Part shown: in pieces, positions 6,701 through 15,108 of the stretch
How the letters are laid out: the number at the start of each line of letters is the position of its first letter
Numbering within the stretch: position 1 is the first letter of the stretch
Origin: Bradyrhizobium sp. Rc3b
GTDB lineage: Bacteria > Pseudomonadota > Alphaproteobacteria > Rhizobiales > Xanthobacteraceae
DNA: 64,000 nt
Assembly (NCBI RefSeq): GCF_900114915.1
Contig: NZ_FOUS01000002.1
Location: 434,001-498,000, forward strand
Reading direction: 5' to 3'
The notes under the pieces: model-generated
What the model was told of the DNA's origin: nothing
What the model saw: only the letters and a program-made list of their open reading frames with translations
Database searches by the model: none
Translations under genes and position numbers: made by a program

Positions 6701-8548
6701 TCACGTCGACGTCAAGATATCCACCTTCGCGTTCGCCACGATCAGGCGATCGGCGAGGAGCTGGGCGAGATTGCGCATGATGCGCTCGCTGGCGTGCGGG
6801 TGCTGCTGGCGGAAGCGTTCGAATTCCTGCAGCGGAGCCTCATAGGCGGTCGCCGCCATGTCGGCGAAGACGTCGGCCGAGCGCGTGGACTCCAGCAGTG
6901 CCATCTCGCCGAACGCCATGCCCGCGGTCAGCGTCGCGAGCCGCACGCCGTCGGGTAGCGTGACGTGCACGGCGCCGCTGCGCAGGAAGAACAGGGAATC
7001 GGCGCGATCGCCGGTGGTGAGAATCTTCGCGCCGGACTGATAGGTGCGGATGGTGCAGATCGAGGCGAGATCCGCCAGCTCGTCCTCGCCGAGGCCCTCG
7101 AGCAGCGGCTGCTCGGCAAGCTCGGTGGTCTCATGAAAGTCGATCGAGCCGCCGTAGCGGTAGACGATCTGATCTTCGGCCCATTCGATCGCGGTGTCGA
7201 GCAGGTAGAAGTCGCGGACGTTCTTCAGCTCGGCCGTCCATTCCCGCAACGTGTCCCACTCCCTGGATGCGCGCCTGACGCCCGACAGCACCACCGTGAC
7301 ATTCAGAGCGGCGAGCTCCTCGAACGCTTCGGCGACCAGCCGCGCGCCGGCGCGCGTGGTGGAGGTGACGCGATGCAGATCGAAGATCACGAATTGGGGG
7401 CGGGGCCGGGCAGCGAGCCGCCGGGAGACGTAGTCGACCGCGGACAGCGACAGCGTGCCGACCAGCTCGATGATCCGCACCTCCTGCTCATGCGCGGCGA
7501 GAATCTCGCGCTCCTGCGGCCGGCGCACGCGGCGTGACGGGCTCTTGCCGATATCGTAATCGGCGATGACGGCGTTGCGGGCATCGTCGCTGCGGTTGAG
7601 CATGTGCAGATCGTAGTGCGAGGACAGCGCCTCGCAGACCTTGATGCCGCGCACGCTGTTGCCGTGCTTGTCGAGCTTCGGCGAATAGCTGCCGAGCCCG
7701 AGGCGGGCGGGGAGCGCGGCGAGGATGCCGCCTCCGACGCCGCTCTTGGCGGGAATGCCGATCCGGTAGATCCATTCGCCGGCATAGTCGTACATGCCCG
7801 ACGAGGTCATCACCGAGAGCGTGCGCGAGATGGCGTAAGGCGTCAGCACCTGCTCGCCCGTGACCGGATTGACGCCGCGATTGGCAAGTGTCGCCGCCAT
7901 CACCGCGATGTCGCGTGCGGTGACCAGCACGGCGCATTGCCGGAAATAGACGTCGAGCACGGCTGCAACGTTGTCGGAGATCACCGCGTTGGTCTTGAGC
8001 AGATAACCGATCGCGCGGTTGCGGTCGCCGGTCTGGCTCTCCGAGCCGTAGACGGCCTCGTCCACGGCGAGATCGCGGCCCGCGAAGCGGCTCAGCGCGA
8101 GCCGAATTTGCTCGAAGGCATCTGCGCCCTTGCTGTCGTAAATCAGCCCGGTGCAGGCGATCGCGCCGGCATTGACCATCGGGTTGAACGGGTGGTTCTC
8201 GGAATTAAGCCGGATCGAGTTGAAGGGATCGCCCGACGGTTCGACGCCGATCGCGCTCTCGACCCGGCCTGCGCCCAGAAGGTCCAGCGCCAGCGCGAAC
8301 ACGAACGGTTTTGACATCGACTGGATGGTGAAGGGCACCCTGGAGTCGCCGACCTCGTAGACGTGGCCGTCCAGTGTCGCGAGGCTGATGCCAAAATAGG
8401 CAGGATCAGCCTTGCTCAGCTCGGGAATGTAGTCGGCGACGCTGCCCGAAGTTTCGGCGGAGAATTCGTTGAGGCAATTGTCCAGAAACCGCAGCAAGGG
8501 CGGCTTCGAGCGGGTCCAGGCGGCGGCGAGAGGCGAGAGCGGGGTCAT
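6701..8548 (-). CDS. glsA: glutaminase A fused to STAS and cyclic-nucleotide-binding domains
   Basis: 615 residues in three parts. Residues about 20-305 form a serine-dependent glutaminase converting glutamine to glutamate and ammonia, with the catalytic Ser-x-x-Lys as SMSK (77-80). Residues about 350-455 look like a STAS domain, and about 475-590 like a cNMP-binding domain with FFLRSGAVHVTLPDG and FGEMALLEST. Plain bacterial glutaminases are near 310 residues, so half of this protein is likely regulatory. The start at 8548 is used because AGAGAGGCG precedes it and it matches the usual N-terminus. It follows the TRAP permease gene on the same strand by 21 bases. Confidence 0.9.
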   Translation of the reverse strand: MTPLSPLAAAWTRSKPPLLRFLDNCLNEFSAETSGSVADYIPELSKADPAYFGISLATLDGHVYEVGDSRVPFTIQSMSKPFVFALALDLLGAGRVESAIGVEPSGDPFNSIRLNSENHPFNPMVNAGAIACTGLIYDSKGADAFEQIRLALSRFAGRDLAVDEAVYGSESQTGDRNRAIGYLLKTNAVISDNVAAVLDVYFRQCAVLVTARDIAVMAATLANRGVNPVTGEQVLTPYAISRTLSVMTSSGMYDYAGEWIYRIGIPAKSGVGGGILAALPARLGLGSYSPKLDKHGNSVRGIKVCEALSSHYDLHMLNRSDDARNAVIADYDIGKSPSRRVRRPQEREILAAHEQEVRIIELVGTLSLSAVDYVSRRLAARPRPQFVIFDLHRVTSTTRAGARLVAEAFEELAALNVTVVLSGVRRASREWDTLREWTAELKNVRDFYLLDTAIEWAEDQIVYRYGGSIDFHETTELAEQPLLEGLGEDELADLASICTIRTYQSGAKILTTGDRADSLFFLRSGAVHVTLPDGVRLATLTAGMAFGEMALLESTRSADVFADMAATAYEAPLQEFERFRQQHPHASERIMRNLAQLLADRLIVANAKVDILTST

Positions 8549-8569
8549 CGCCTCTCTTGTGCAACGCAA

Positions 8570-10645
8570 TCAGGGCTCGCGCAACCCGTTCGGAACCACG
8601 GTCTGCCGCCGGACCAGCAGCAGGGCGAGCAAAGCCGTGGGCACAAGGATGGCAAGGCCCAGTAGCGCCACCTGCATCTGCGACAGCGGCATGATCCCGC
8701 CGCCCGGTGTCGCCACCACGAAGCCGCCGATCACCAGAAGCACGCGGATCGGCCATTCCAGCGCGCCGGCGCGGCGGAGGTCACCGACGAAGGGCTGATA
8801 GCCCTGGATGCCGCCGCAGATGAAGAGCGTGCCGAACGCCGCAAGTCCCATCAGGCCGAGACCGGCGAGATACGGGCTCGGCCCTTGCAGCACCAGCGCC
8901 GGATTGAGCACGAAGAAGAACGGGATGAAATAGATGATGCTGCCGACCCACATCGACTCCCAGCCCGTCTTCATCGCCGGCGAGCCGGCAATGCCTGCGG
9001 CCGCGAAGGACGCGATCGCGACCGGCGGGGTGATCGAGGACAGCATGCCCCAATAGAAGATGAACATATGCACGGCCATCTTGTTCAGCCCGAGCTTCTC
9101 CAGCGCTGGCGCGACCAGGATGGCGAGGAAGATGTAGCAGGCCGTCGTCGTCAGCCCGAGGCCGAGGATCAGGCTGGTGAGCGCACACATGCCGAGCAGC
9201 AGGAAGGGATTGTCTCCGGCAATATGCAGGAGGTCGTTGGCGAGGCTCGACACCACGCCGGTCATCGAGAACGCGCCGATCAGGAGACCGCAGCCGGCGA
9301 GGATGCCGACCAGCTCGACGAAGGTGCGGCCGTTGACCTCGAGGAATTTGCCGATCGTCGCAAAGGTCCAGCGCGTGTCCTTGGAGAAGAACTGGTTGAG
9401 CACGAGCAGCAGCGCGGTCGCGTAGAACGGCGCATGGCTTTCGCGCTTGAAGTAGAGCAGCATCACGATCAAGAGCGCGATCACGAAGACGTAATACCAG
9501 CCGTCCTTGATCGTATCCATGATGCGCGGCAGCTCGGCGCGTGGGATGCCTTTCAGCTTGTGGCGGGCAGCATAGGCGTCGACCTGCATGAACAGGCCGA
9601 TGTAGTAGAGCACAGCCGGAATGATCGCGGCGAGGGCGACGTCGGCGTAGCTTACATTGAGGAACTGCGCGATCACGAACGCGGTCGCGCCCATCACCGG
9701 CGGCGCCAGCACCGCACCTGTCGAGGCGCAGGCTTCGATCGCGCCGGCATAGGAGGCGCGGAAGCCGCTCTTCTTCATCACGGGGATGGTCATGGTGCCG
9801 GCGGTCAGCACGTTGGAGATGATCGAGCCCGACATCATGCCGAGCAAGCCGCTGGCGAAGATGCAGACCTTGGCCGCGCCGCCGCGGAAGGTGCCGCACA
9901 GCGCGAAGGCAAGGTTTATGAAGAATTTTCCGGCGCCGGTCATCATCAGCGCGGTGCCGAACACGAGGAAGCCGATCACGGTGTCGGCGAAGGCCTGGAT
10001 CGGAATACCGAGCAGGCTCTCGCCCGACAGCACGTGATAGGCGGTCGCCTGCTCCAGCGTCGATTGCGTGCCGCGGAACGGGCCGAGCCAGCTGGATTCG
10101 GCGAACAGCGGATAGACGGTGAAGGGAAGCACGCTCAACAGCAGGCTCCAGCCGCCGGTGCGGCGCAGTGCCTCCATCAGCATCGCCCACATCACGAGGC
10201 CCGCCGCGATCACGTTGTTCGGCGCGCCGCCGAACTCCCAGCCGGCCTCCGCCGCCTTGCGCACGTTCGACATCAGCAGCAGCGCTGCGGCGAAAGTCGC
10301 GACGAACAAGACGAGGTCGTACCAGGGGATCCGGTCGAGCGGGGCGCGCTCGGTGCCGGGAAAGATCAGGAAGGTGAAGGGAAGCATCAACGCGATCAGG
10401 AGATAGAAATACTCCGTGTTGAGCTGGGTGTAGCCGATGAAGAAGCGCAGCGAGAACTGCTGGTTGATGCAGAGCAGGATCGTTGCCGCGGTCGCTGCGA
10501 CCAGCGTCCAGCGCCAGACGCCGCGCAAGGTGCGCACGCGCGTGACTTCGGCCTCCTGCATGTTGCCGGCCGCGCCATGGGGATCGTCGAACACGATCCG
10601 CTTGGTCTCGTCTTGCGGGGCAGTGGAGGTGGAAACAGAAGACAT
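8570..10645 (-). CDS. TRAP transporter fused permease (4TM/12TM)
   Basis: 691 residues, mostly hydrophobic, with about 17 predicted membrane helices after a polar N-terminus of some 45 residues. The DctM-like part includes FASGLLGMMSGSIISNVL and the repeated APPVMGATAF and TPPVAIASFAAAG segments typical of fused TRAP permeases. It uses ion gradients to import an organic acid or amino acid delivered by a TAXI binding protein, whose gene lies upstream on the same strand 241 bases away, separated by a palindromic repeat. The glutaminase downstream may share the transcript, hinting at a nitrogen- or glutamate-related substrate, which is inference. Confidence 0.92.
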   Translation of the reverse strand: MSSVSTSTAPQDETKRIVFDDPHGAAGNMQEAEVTRVRTLRGVWRWTLVAATAATILLCINQQFSLRFFIGYTQLNTEYFYLLIALMLPFTFLIFPGTERAPLDRIPWYDLVLFVATFAAALLLMSNVRKAAEAGWEFGGAPNNVIAAGLVMWAMLMEALRRTGGWSLLLSVLPFTVYPLFAESSWLGPFRGTQSTLEQATAYHVLSGESLLGIPIQAFADTVIGFLVFGTALMMTGAGKFFINLAFALCGTFRGGAAKVCIFASGLLGMMSGSIISNVLTAGTMTIPVMKKSGFRASYAGAIEACASTGAVLAPPVMGATAFVIAQFLNVSYADVALAAIIPAVLYYIGLFMQVDAYAARHKLKGIPRAELPRIMDTIKDGWYYVFVIALLIVMLLYFKRESHAPFYATALLLVLNQFFSKDTRWTFATIGKFLEVNGRTFVELVGILAGCGLLIGAFSMTGVVSSLANDLLHIAGDNPFLLLGMCALTSLILGLGLTTTACYIFLAILVAPALEKLGLNKMAVHMFIFYWGMLSSITPPVAIASFAAAGIAGSPAMKTGWESMWVGSIIYFIPFFFVLNPALVLQGPSPYLAGLGLMGLAAFGTLFICGGIQGYQPFVGDLRRAGALEWPIRVLLVIGGFVVATPGGGIMPLSQMQVALLGLAILVPTALLALLLVRRQTVVPNGLREP

Positions 10646-10723
10646 CGTCGACCCCGCGCGTGGGCTGGTAACTAACTAAGCGAATGGCCGTTGGTTGAAT
10701 CGATCAAGCCGCGGGCTCCTCAA

Positions 10724-10840
10724 CCTTTCCCGCTTGCGGGAGAGGTCGGCGCGTAGCGCCGGGTGAGGGCTGTCTCCTCTGGGGGAATCCCACTGCGGAG
10801 ATGCCCTCTCCCCCAACCCTCTCCCGCAAGCGGGAAAGGG
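10724..10840. repeat. palindromic repeat, CTCTCCCGCTTGCGGGAGAGG family, copy 1
   Basis: Outer arms CCTTTCCCGCTTGCGGGAG and CTCTCCCGCAAGCGGGAAAG are each self-complementary and complementary to each other, with GGTGAGGG and CCCTCTCCC inside. Other copies are at 49910-50042 and 56672-56829. It lies between the TAXI binding protein and TRAP permease genes and could lower permease expression by partial termination or RNA processing. Confidence 0.85.
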
Positions 10841-10886
10841 AGCGCACTTCTCGCGCGGCGGCCATCAAGCCCAACAACATCGCGCT

Positions 10887-12053
10887 TCAATCCTCGAACC
10901 CGTTCGGCATGTCGGCTTTCGCAAGTGCTGTTGCGCGAGCCTTCATCCAGCCGTCGAGGAACGCCTTGTCGTCCGACGGCGGGTTGGACTTGCCGTAATC
11001 GGCCCACGCGGCTGCCAGCACCTCCTGCCGCTTGATCAGCTTGTTGTTGTGCACCTCCTGCGCGTCGCTCCACTGTCCGACTTCCTTCAACGCCTTCACC
11101 GAGCCAGGATGCACCGGCACCACCCAGTTCTTGGTCTGGCGGTCGGCCGCGAGCCCGCCGGCACCGGGCGCCGAATCCTTGTAAGCGTCGTAGTTCGTGA
11201 TCATCGCCTTGGTGATCGCATAGACCTGGTCGGCCGGCTGCGAGGCATAGGCGACGAAGATCGGGTAGGGGTAGTTGCCGAGCTCGACCGGCTTGTCCGG
11301 CGAGATGCCGGCCCCGCAGGTCGCCACTTGTGGGAAGAAGAACGATCCGACCTTCTGCATTCGCGCCCAGCCTTCCTTGTCCTTGGCAGGCAGCGGCGGC
11401 CAGATCAGGCCGCGCGGCGAGGTCTCGGCTTCCTTGGCGGGGCCGGTGATGGTGGTGCCGAATGCGGCATCGACGTCGTTGTTGATCAGCCCTTTCCACA
11501 TCGCGCCGTAGCTTGCGAATTCGACGGCCTTGATGTCTTTTTGCGTCAGCCCGGCGAAGGCGAGCACGGCGAGCGAGTTCTGGTTCAGCGCGGGTGAGCC
11601 GACCACGAAGCCGACACGCTTGCCCTTGAGGTCCTTCAGCTCCTTCACGCCGGTGTCGGCGGCGACGCCGAGCGATCCGCAATTGCAGTCGACGCTCGAA
11701 AGCAGGATCTGAAGCAGCTGCGGACCCCATTCCTTCGCGCCGAACTCGAACATGCCTTCCTGCGCGAAGTAGGTGCCGGATCCCATCGCCGAGGATGCCG
11801 CGCGCTTGGCGCGCAGCGGCGCGAGACGGGCAACGTCGTTGCCTGCGGGCAGCACGCGCACGTCGGTGCCGTATTTGTCCTTCATCATCTTGCCGACGCC
11901 GACCGCGATGTTGAAGCCGGCGGTTCCGGTGTCATAGGCGGTAAACGTCAAAGTCGCCGGCAGCTTGATGTCTTCGGCGAACGAATAGCGTGTAGACGCA
12001 AAAGAGATGCCCGCCACCAAGGCAGGCGCGAGCACGAGCAGCCCACGAAGCAT
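10887..12053 (-). CDS. TAXI-family TRAP transporter solute-binding protein
   Basis: About 388 residues with a signal peptide of about 26 residues ending SFAED. The mature start has the TAXI pattern (LTFTAYDTGTAGFNIAVGVG), and later segments such as GKRVGFVVGSPALNQNSL fit a type II periplasmic binding fold. It would capture the ligand in the periplasm for the fused permease downstream. The start at 12053 is chosen because GGAGGG lies eight bases upstream; the ATG at 12065 overlaps that ribosome site. TAXI proteins are associated with glutamate and other carboxylates; the ligand here is not known. Confidence 0.9.
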   Translation of the reverse strand: MLRGLLVLAPALVAGISFASTRYSFAEDIKLPATLTFTAYDTGTAGFNIAVGVGKMMKDKYGTDVRVLPAGNDVARLAPLRAKRAASSAMGSGTYFAQEGMFEFGAKEWGPQLLQILLSSVDCNCGSLGVAADTGVKELKDLKGKRVGFVVGSPALNQNSLAVLAFAGLTQKDIKAVEFASYGAMWKGLINNDVDAAFGTTITGPAKEAETSPRGLIWPPLPAKDKEGWARMQKVGSFFFPQVATCGAGISPDKPVELGNYPYPIFVAYASQPADQVYAITKAMITNYDAYKDSAPGAGGLAADRQTKNWVVPVHPGSVKALKEVGQWSDAQEVHNNKLIKRQEVLAAAWADYGKSNPPSDDKAFLDGWMKARATALAKADMPNGFED

Positions 12054-12101
12054 GTTTCCCTCCAATGATCTTTCGCGTTTGCCGCGAAGATTTTCGTTCT
12101 T

Positions 12102-12112
12102 TGTTTGAAACA
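12102..12112. promoter_or_regulatory. small palindrome upstream of the TAXI gene
   Basis: TGTTTGAAACA is a perfect hyphenated palindrome 49 bases before the TAXI binding protein start, in an A/T-rich patch. It could be an operator or part of the promoter; it is short enough to occur by chance. Confidence 0.3.
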
Positions 12113-12221
12113 GAGTTTTGTTTGCGATGGATCATGTCACCCGCGTCAGGCGATGGCAACGCCGTACCGCGCATGCGGGAACACAACTGACAGATTGCCG
12201 CGGAAGCGACGGATAACGCTG

Positions 12222-12443
12222 TCAGCACGCGACAATCGCGACCGCCTGTCCCTCCGCAACGACGTCGTCGAGCTTGACGAGAAGCGATGTGATCGTGCCG
12301 CTTGCAGGCGAGAGCACCGGTATTTCCATCTTCATGGCTTCGACGATTACAATTTCATCGCCATCCGCAATGGTTCCTCCAACTTGCACGGGAGTTGCGC
12401 AGACGCGCCCGGCGACCTCCGTGACGATCTTAATTTCTGGCAT
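12222..12443 (-). CDS. stand-alone biotinyl carrier protein (acyl-CoA carboxylase BCCP-like)
   Basis: 73 residues, consisting only of a biotinyl/lipoyl beta-barrel. The biotinylation motif VEAMKME places the modified lysine at residue 38; the flanking IPVLSPASGTI and VKLDDVVAEGQ hairpins are typical. It would carry CO2 on biotin between a biotin carboxylase and a carboxyltransferase. A carboxyltransferase is encoded just across the divergent promoter region, but no biotin carboxylase is in the window. AAAGGGATGG precedes the ATG. It may share a transcript with the TAXI gene 168 bases downstream. Confidence 0.88.
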   Translation of the reverse strand: MPEIKIVTEVAGRVCATPVQVGGTIADGDEIVIVEAMKMEIPVLSPASGTITSLLVKLDDVVAEGQAVAIVAC

Positions 12444-12496
12444 GCCATCCCTTTTTGTTGTCGTCGCAAAATGCCTGAGGTAGCGTCGTCTGCAAG

Positions 12497-12521
12497 TGGA
12501 ATTTAATTCCGCAGAGCGGAA
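12497..12521. promoter_or_regulatory. double palindrome, candidate IclR-family operator
   Basis: Two overlapping perfect palindromes share the bases TTCC: GGAATTTAATTCC (12498-12510) and TTCCGCAGAGCGGAA (12507-12521). The first, extended to TGGAATTTAATTCC, resembles the E. coli IclR box; the second has the TTCCG/CGGAA form seen for several IclR-family operators. The site lies 17 bases before the IclR gene start and 54 bases before the divergent biotinyl protein gene, so one regulator could control both sides. Confidence 0.65.
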
Positions 12522-12537
12522 CAACGGTAGGGAACAC

Positions 12538-13512
12538 ATGGGACGACGATCGGAGCGGTTGAGTAGGCAAGGCGTGCTCGCTGGCGATGCCGGTGAGGGT
12601 GATGTCATCCAGGTGGTCTCGCGCGCGTTCGACGTGTTGCGATGCTTCGAGGGCCACGAGGCAAGGCTCGGCAATCTCGAGATTTCAAATCGCTGCGGCT
12701 TGCCGCGCTCGACGGTGTCGCGGCTCACGCATACGCTGACGCGGATGGGCCAGCTCGTCTATCTGCCGCGCGATCAGAAATATCGCATCGGCCCGAGCGC
12801 GGTTGCGATGAGCGCTTCGATGATGAAGGGCGCGCAGCTGCGCAGCATGATCCGCCAGCGGCTCCAGGAAGTCGCCGAGCAGCTGCCGGGCACGGTGGGG
12901 TTCGTCGTGCCCGACCGCTTTCATCTGGTCTATCTCCAGTTCGCACGCTCGCCCTCTGCGCTGGGCCTGCATGAGGGCACCGGCAGTCGCATCTCGATGG
13001 CCTCGACCGCCGCGGGCGCGGCCTACACCGCAGCGCTCGCGCCGGAGATCGGCGATGCCTTCATCGCGGACTTCGAACGGGAGGCGCCCGAGGCCGCGAA
13101 GATCCTGAAGCCCCGCATCGAGGCCAACCGGCAGATGTTGCGAGAGCGCGGCTATGTCGTGGCCTGCGGCTTGTGGAGTCCGCACATCAACGGCCTCGCG
13201 GTGCCGATCTGGTCGCCGCAGTACCAGACCTTCGTGGTCATCACGATCGGCCTGCTCTCGGCGATGTATGACGAGCAGCGTCTGCATGACGAAGTCGCGC
13301 CGCTGATGCTTACGCTCGGTCGCTCGCTCGGCAGCCTGATGGAAGGCTCCGAGGGCGACGCCTTCGCCAACCGTATCCCGCGTAAACCGGTCGCAATGGC
13401 CGTGCATAACAATAACAAGCCGATCCATTCGGAGGGAGTGAATGAACTGGAAGCCGGAACTCGACGAGCTCGCCCGGCGCGAAGCCTTCGCGCGGGAGAT
13501 GGGCGGCGTTGA
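12538..13512 (+). CDS. IclR-family transcriptional regulator
   Basis: 324 residues from the preferred start. A winged helix-turn-helix at about residues 22-80 (GLPRSTVSRLTHTLTRMGQL) is followed by the IclR effector-binding domain, with ASTAAGAAYTAAL and ERGYVVACGLWSPHINGLAVP in place of the usual motifs. TAGGGAAC precedes the start at 12538. The C-terminus runs 71 bases into the carboxyltransferase gene in another frame, a large overlap that suggests coupled expression. It probably binds the double palindrome just upstream and controls both divergent operons; the ligand is unknown. Confidence 0.88.
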   Translation: MGRRSERLSRQGVLAGDAGEGDVIQVVSRAFDVLRCFEGHEARLGNLEISNRCGLPRSTVSRLTHTLTRMGQLVYLPRDQKYRIGPSAVAMSASMMKGAQLRSMIRQRLQEVAEQLPGTVGFVVPDRFHLVYLQFARSPSALGLHEGTGSRISMASTAAGAAYTAALAPEIGDAFIADFEREAPEAAKILKPRIEANRQMLRERGYVVACGLWSPHINGLAVPIWSPQYQTFVVITIGLLSAMYDEQRLHDEVAPLMLTLGRSLGSLMEGSEGDAFANRIPRKPVAMAVHNNNKPIHSEGVNELEAGTRRARPARSLRAGDGRR

Positions 13513-15001
13513 CAAGGTCAAGCGACAGCATGACCAGGGCCGGCTGACTGTTCGGGAGCGTATCGACAAGCTGATCGACAAAGGCAGCTTTCACGAGATC
13601 GGTGCCGTCTCCGGCATCGGAGAGTACGATTCCAGCGGCGATTTGAAAAAGCTCACGCCGGCGAATTGCGTGTTCGGCCGTGCGCGCGTCGACGGCCGCA
13701 CCGTGGTCGTGGTTGGCGATGATTTCACGGTGCGCGGCGGTTCGGCTGATGCGTCGATCTCGGCAAAGCCGTTGATGGCGGAGGAGATGGCGCACGATTT
13801 CCGTCTGCCCATCGTCCGCATCATCGAAGGCTCCGGCGGCGGCGGCTCGGTCAAGACCATCGAGACCAAGGGCGCGGCGAATCTGCCTGGAGGCATCGGC
13901 GGCACGCGCTGGTATCGGTTCACGACGGAGAATTTGTCGCGCGTGCCGGTGGTCGCACTCGGCCTCGGCTCGGTCGCAGGCCTTGGCGCCGCCCGCCTTG
14001 CCGCCAGCCACTATTCCATCATGACCCGGAAGTCCGCGATGTTCGTCGCGGGGCCGCCGGTGGTGAAGGCGCTGGGGCAGGACCTCTCGAAGGAGGAGCT
14101 CGGCGGCGCCGACATCCAGACCCGCGCCGGCGCGGTCGATCATGCCGTCGACACGGAAGAAGAGGCCTTTGCCTGCGCGCGGCGTTTCCTGTCTTATCTG
14201 CCGTCGTCGGTCTACGAGCTGCCGCCGACCTTGCCCTGCACCGACAATCCGGAGCGGAGCGAAGAGGCGCTGATTAATGCGGTGCCGCGCAACCGCAAGC
14301 AGGTCTACAAGATGCGCCCCATTATCGAGTCCGTCGTGGACAAGGGCTCGTTCTTCGAGATCGGCAAGAATTTCGGCAAGCCTGTCATCGTCGGCCTTGC
14401 GCGGCTGGAGGGCAGGGCGGTGCTGCTGCTTGCCAGCGACAGCTTTCACTATGGCGGCTCCTGGACCGCGGATGCCTGCCAGAAGGTGGTGCGCTGGGTC
14501 GACTTCGCCGAGACCTTCCATCTGCCGGTCGTCTATCTCATGGATTGCCCGGGCTTCATGATCGGTCTCGATGCCGAGAAGGCGGCCACGATCCGCCACG
14601 GCGTTCGCGCCATGGCTGCGGTGAACCAGACCACCGTGCCCTGGTGTACCGTGATCCTGCGCAACGCGTTTGGTGTTGCAGGTGTCGTGCATCAGCCGGC
14701 CGACCGCTTCTCGATCCGCTACGCTTGGCCGTCGGCCTATTGGGGCTCGCTGCCGCTCGAAGGCGGCATCGAGGCCGCCTATCGCGCCGACATCCACGCG
14801 GCCGAGGACAAGGCGGAGAAGCTCAAGGAGATCGAGGTGCGCCTCAACAAGCTGCGCTCTCCGTTCCGCTCGGCCGAAAAGTTCTGGGTCGAGGAGATCA
14901 TCGATCCCCGGAAGACGAGGTCGCTGCTGTGCGAGTTCGCGCGCCTCGCCGAGCCGCTGCGAAAGCCGGGGCCGCCGGAGAACTTTTCGATCAGGCCTTG
15001 A
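13442..15001 (+). CDS. acyl-CoA carboxylase carboxyltransferase (beta) subunit
   Basis: 519 residues, full length for propionyl-, methylcrotonyl- or geranyl-CoA carboxylase beta subunits. The N-terminal carboxyltransferase half has RLTVRERIDKLIDKGSFHEIG, the biotin/acyl-CoA oxyanion region GGGGSVKTIETKG and a second half with MDCPGFMIGLDAEK. It moves CO2 from biotin to an acyl-CoA. GGAGGGAG precedes the ATG. The stand-alone biotinyl protein across the intergenic region is a likely partner; the biotin carboxylase subunit is not here. The acyl-CoA specificity cannot be fixed by eye. Confidence 0.9.
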   Translation: MNWKPELDELARREAFAREMGGVDKVKRQHDQGRLTVRERIDKLIDKGSFHEIGAVSGIGEYDSSGDLKKLTPANCVFGRARVDGRTVVVVGDDFTVRGGSADASISAKPLMAEEMAHDFRLPIVRIIEGSGGGGSVKTIETKGAANLPGGIGGTRWYRFTTENLSRVPVVALGLGSVAGLGAARLAASHYSIMTRKSAMFVAGPPVVKALGQDLSKEELGGADIQTRAGAVDHAVDTEEEAFACARRFLSYLPSSVYELPPTLPCTDNPERSEEALINAVPRNRKQVYKMRPIIESVVDKGSFFEIGKNFGKPVIVGLARLEGRAVLLLASDSFHYGGSWTADACQKVVRWVDFAETFHLPVVYLMDCPGFMIGLDAEKAATIRHGVRAMAAVNQTTVPWCTVILRNAFGVAGVVHQPADRFSIRYAWPSAYWGSLPLEGGIEAAYRADIHAAEDKAEKLKEIEVRLNKLRSPFRSAEKFWVEEIIDPRKTRSLLCEFARLAEPLRKPGPPENFSIRP

Positions 15002-15006
15002 TATTG

Positions 15007-15048
15007 GCCATCGCTGCCGCGCGACAATCTTGTCGCGGCTGCGATGGC
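15007..15048 (+). terminator. strong hairpin between carboxyltransferase and GMC genes
   Basis: GCCATCGCTGCCGCG pairs with CGCGGCTGCGATGGC, extended by CGACA/TGTCG around an ATCT loop; about 19 base pairs with one mismatch and a two-base bulge. It starts six bases after the carboxyltransferase stop codon. No clear T-run follows, so it may be an attenuator or an mRNA-stabilising end rather than a complete terminator. Confidence 0.5.
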
Positions 15049-15108
15049 GTGACCTCAAAACAATTACGCGCTACGTTCCCCGAACAAGAACAAGAGGACG
15101 CGCCAATC

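Noticed and set aside
8885..10675. 596-codon open frame opposite the TRAP permease
   Set aside because: No ribosome site or domain; the opposite strand encodes a complete membrane transporter.
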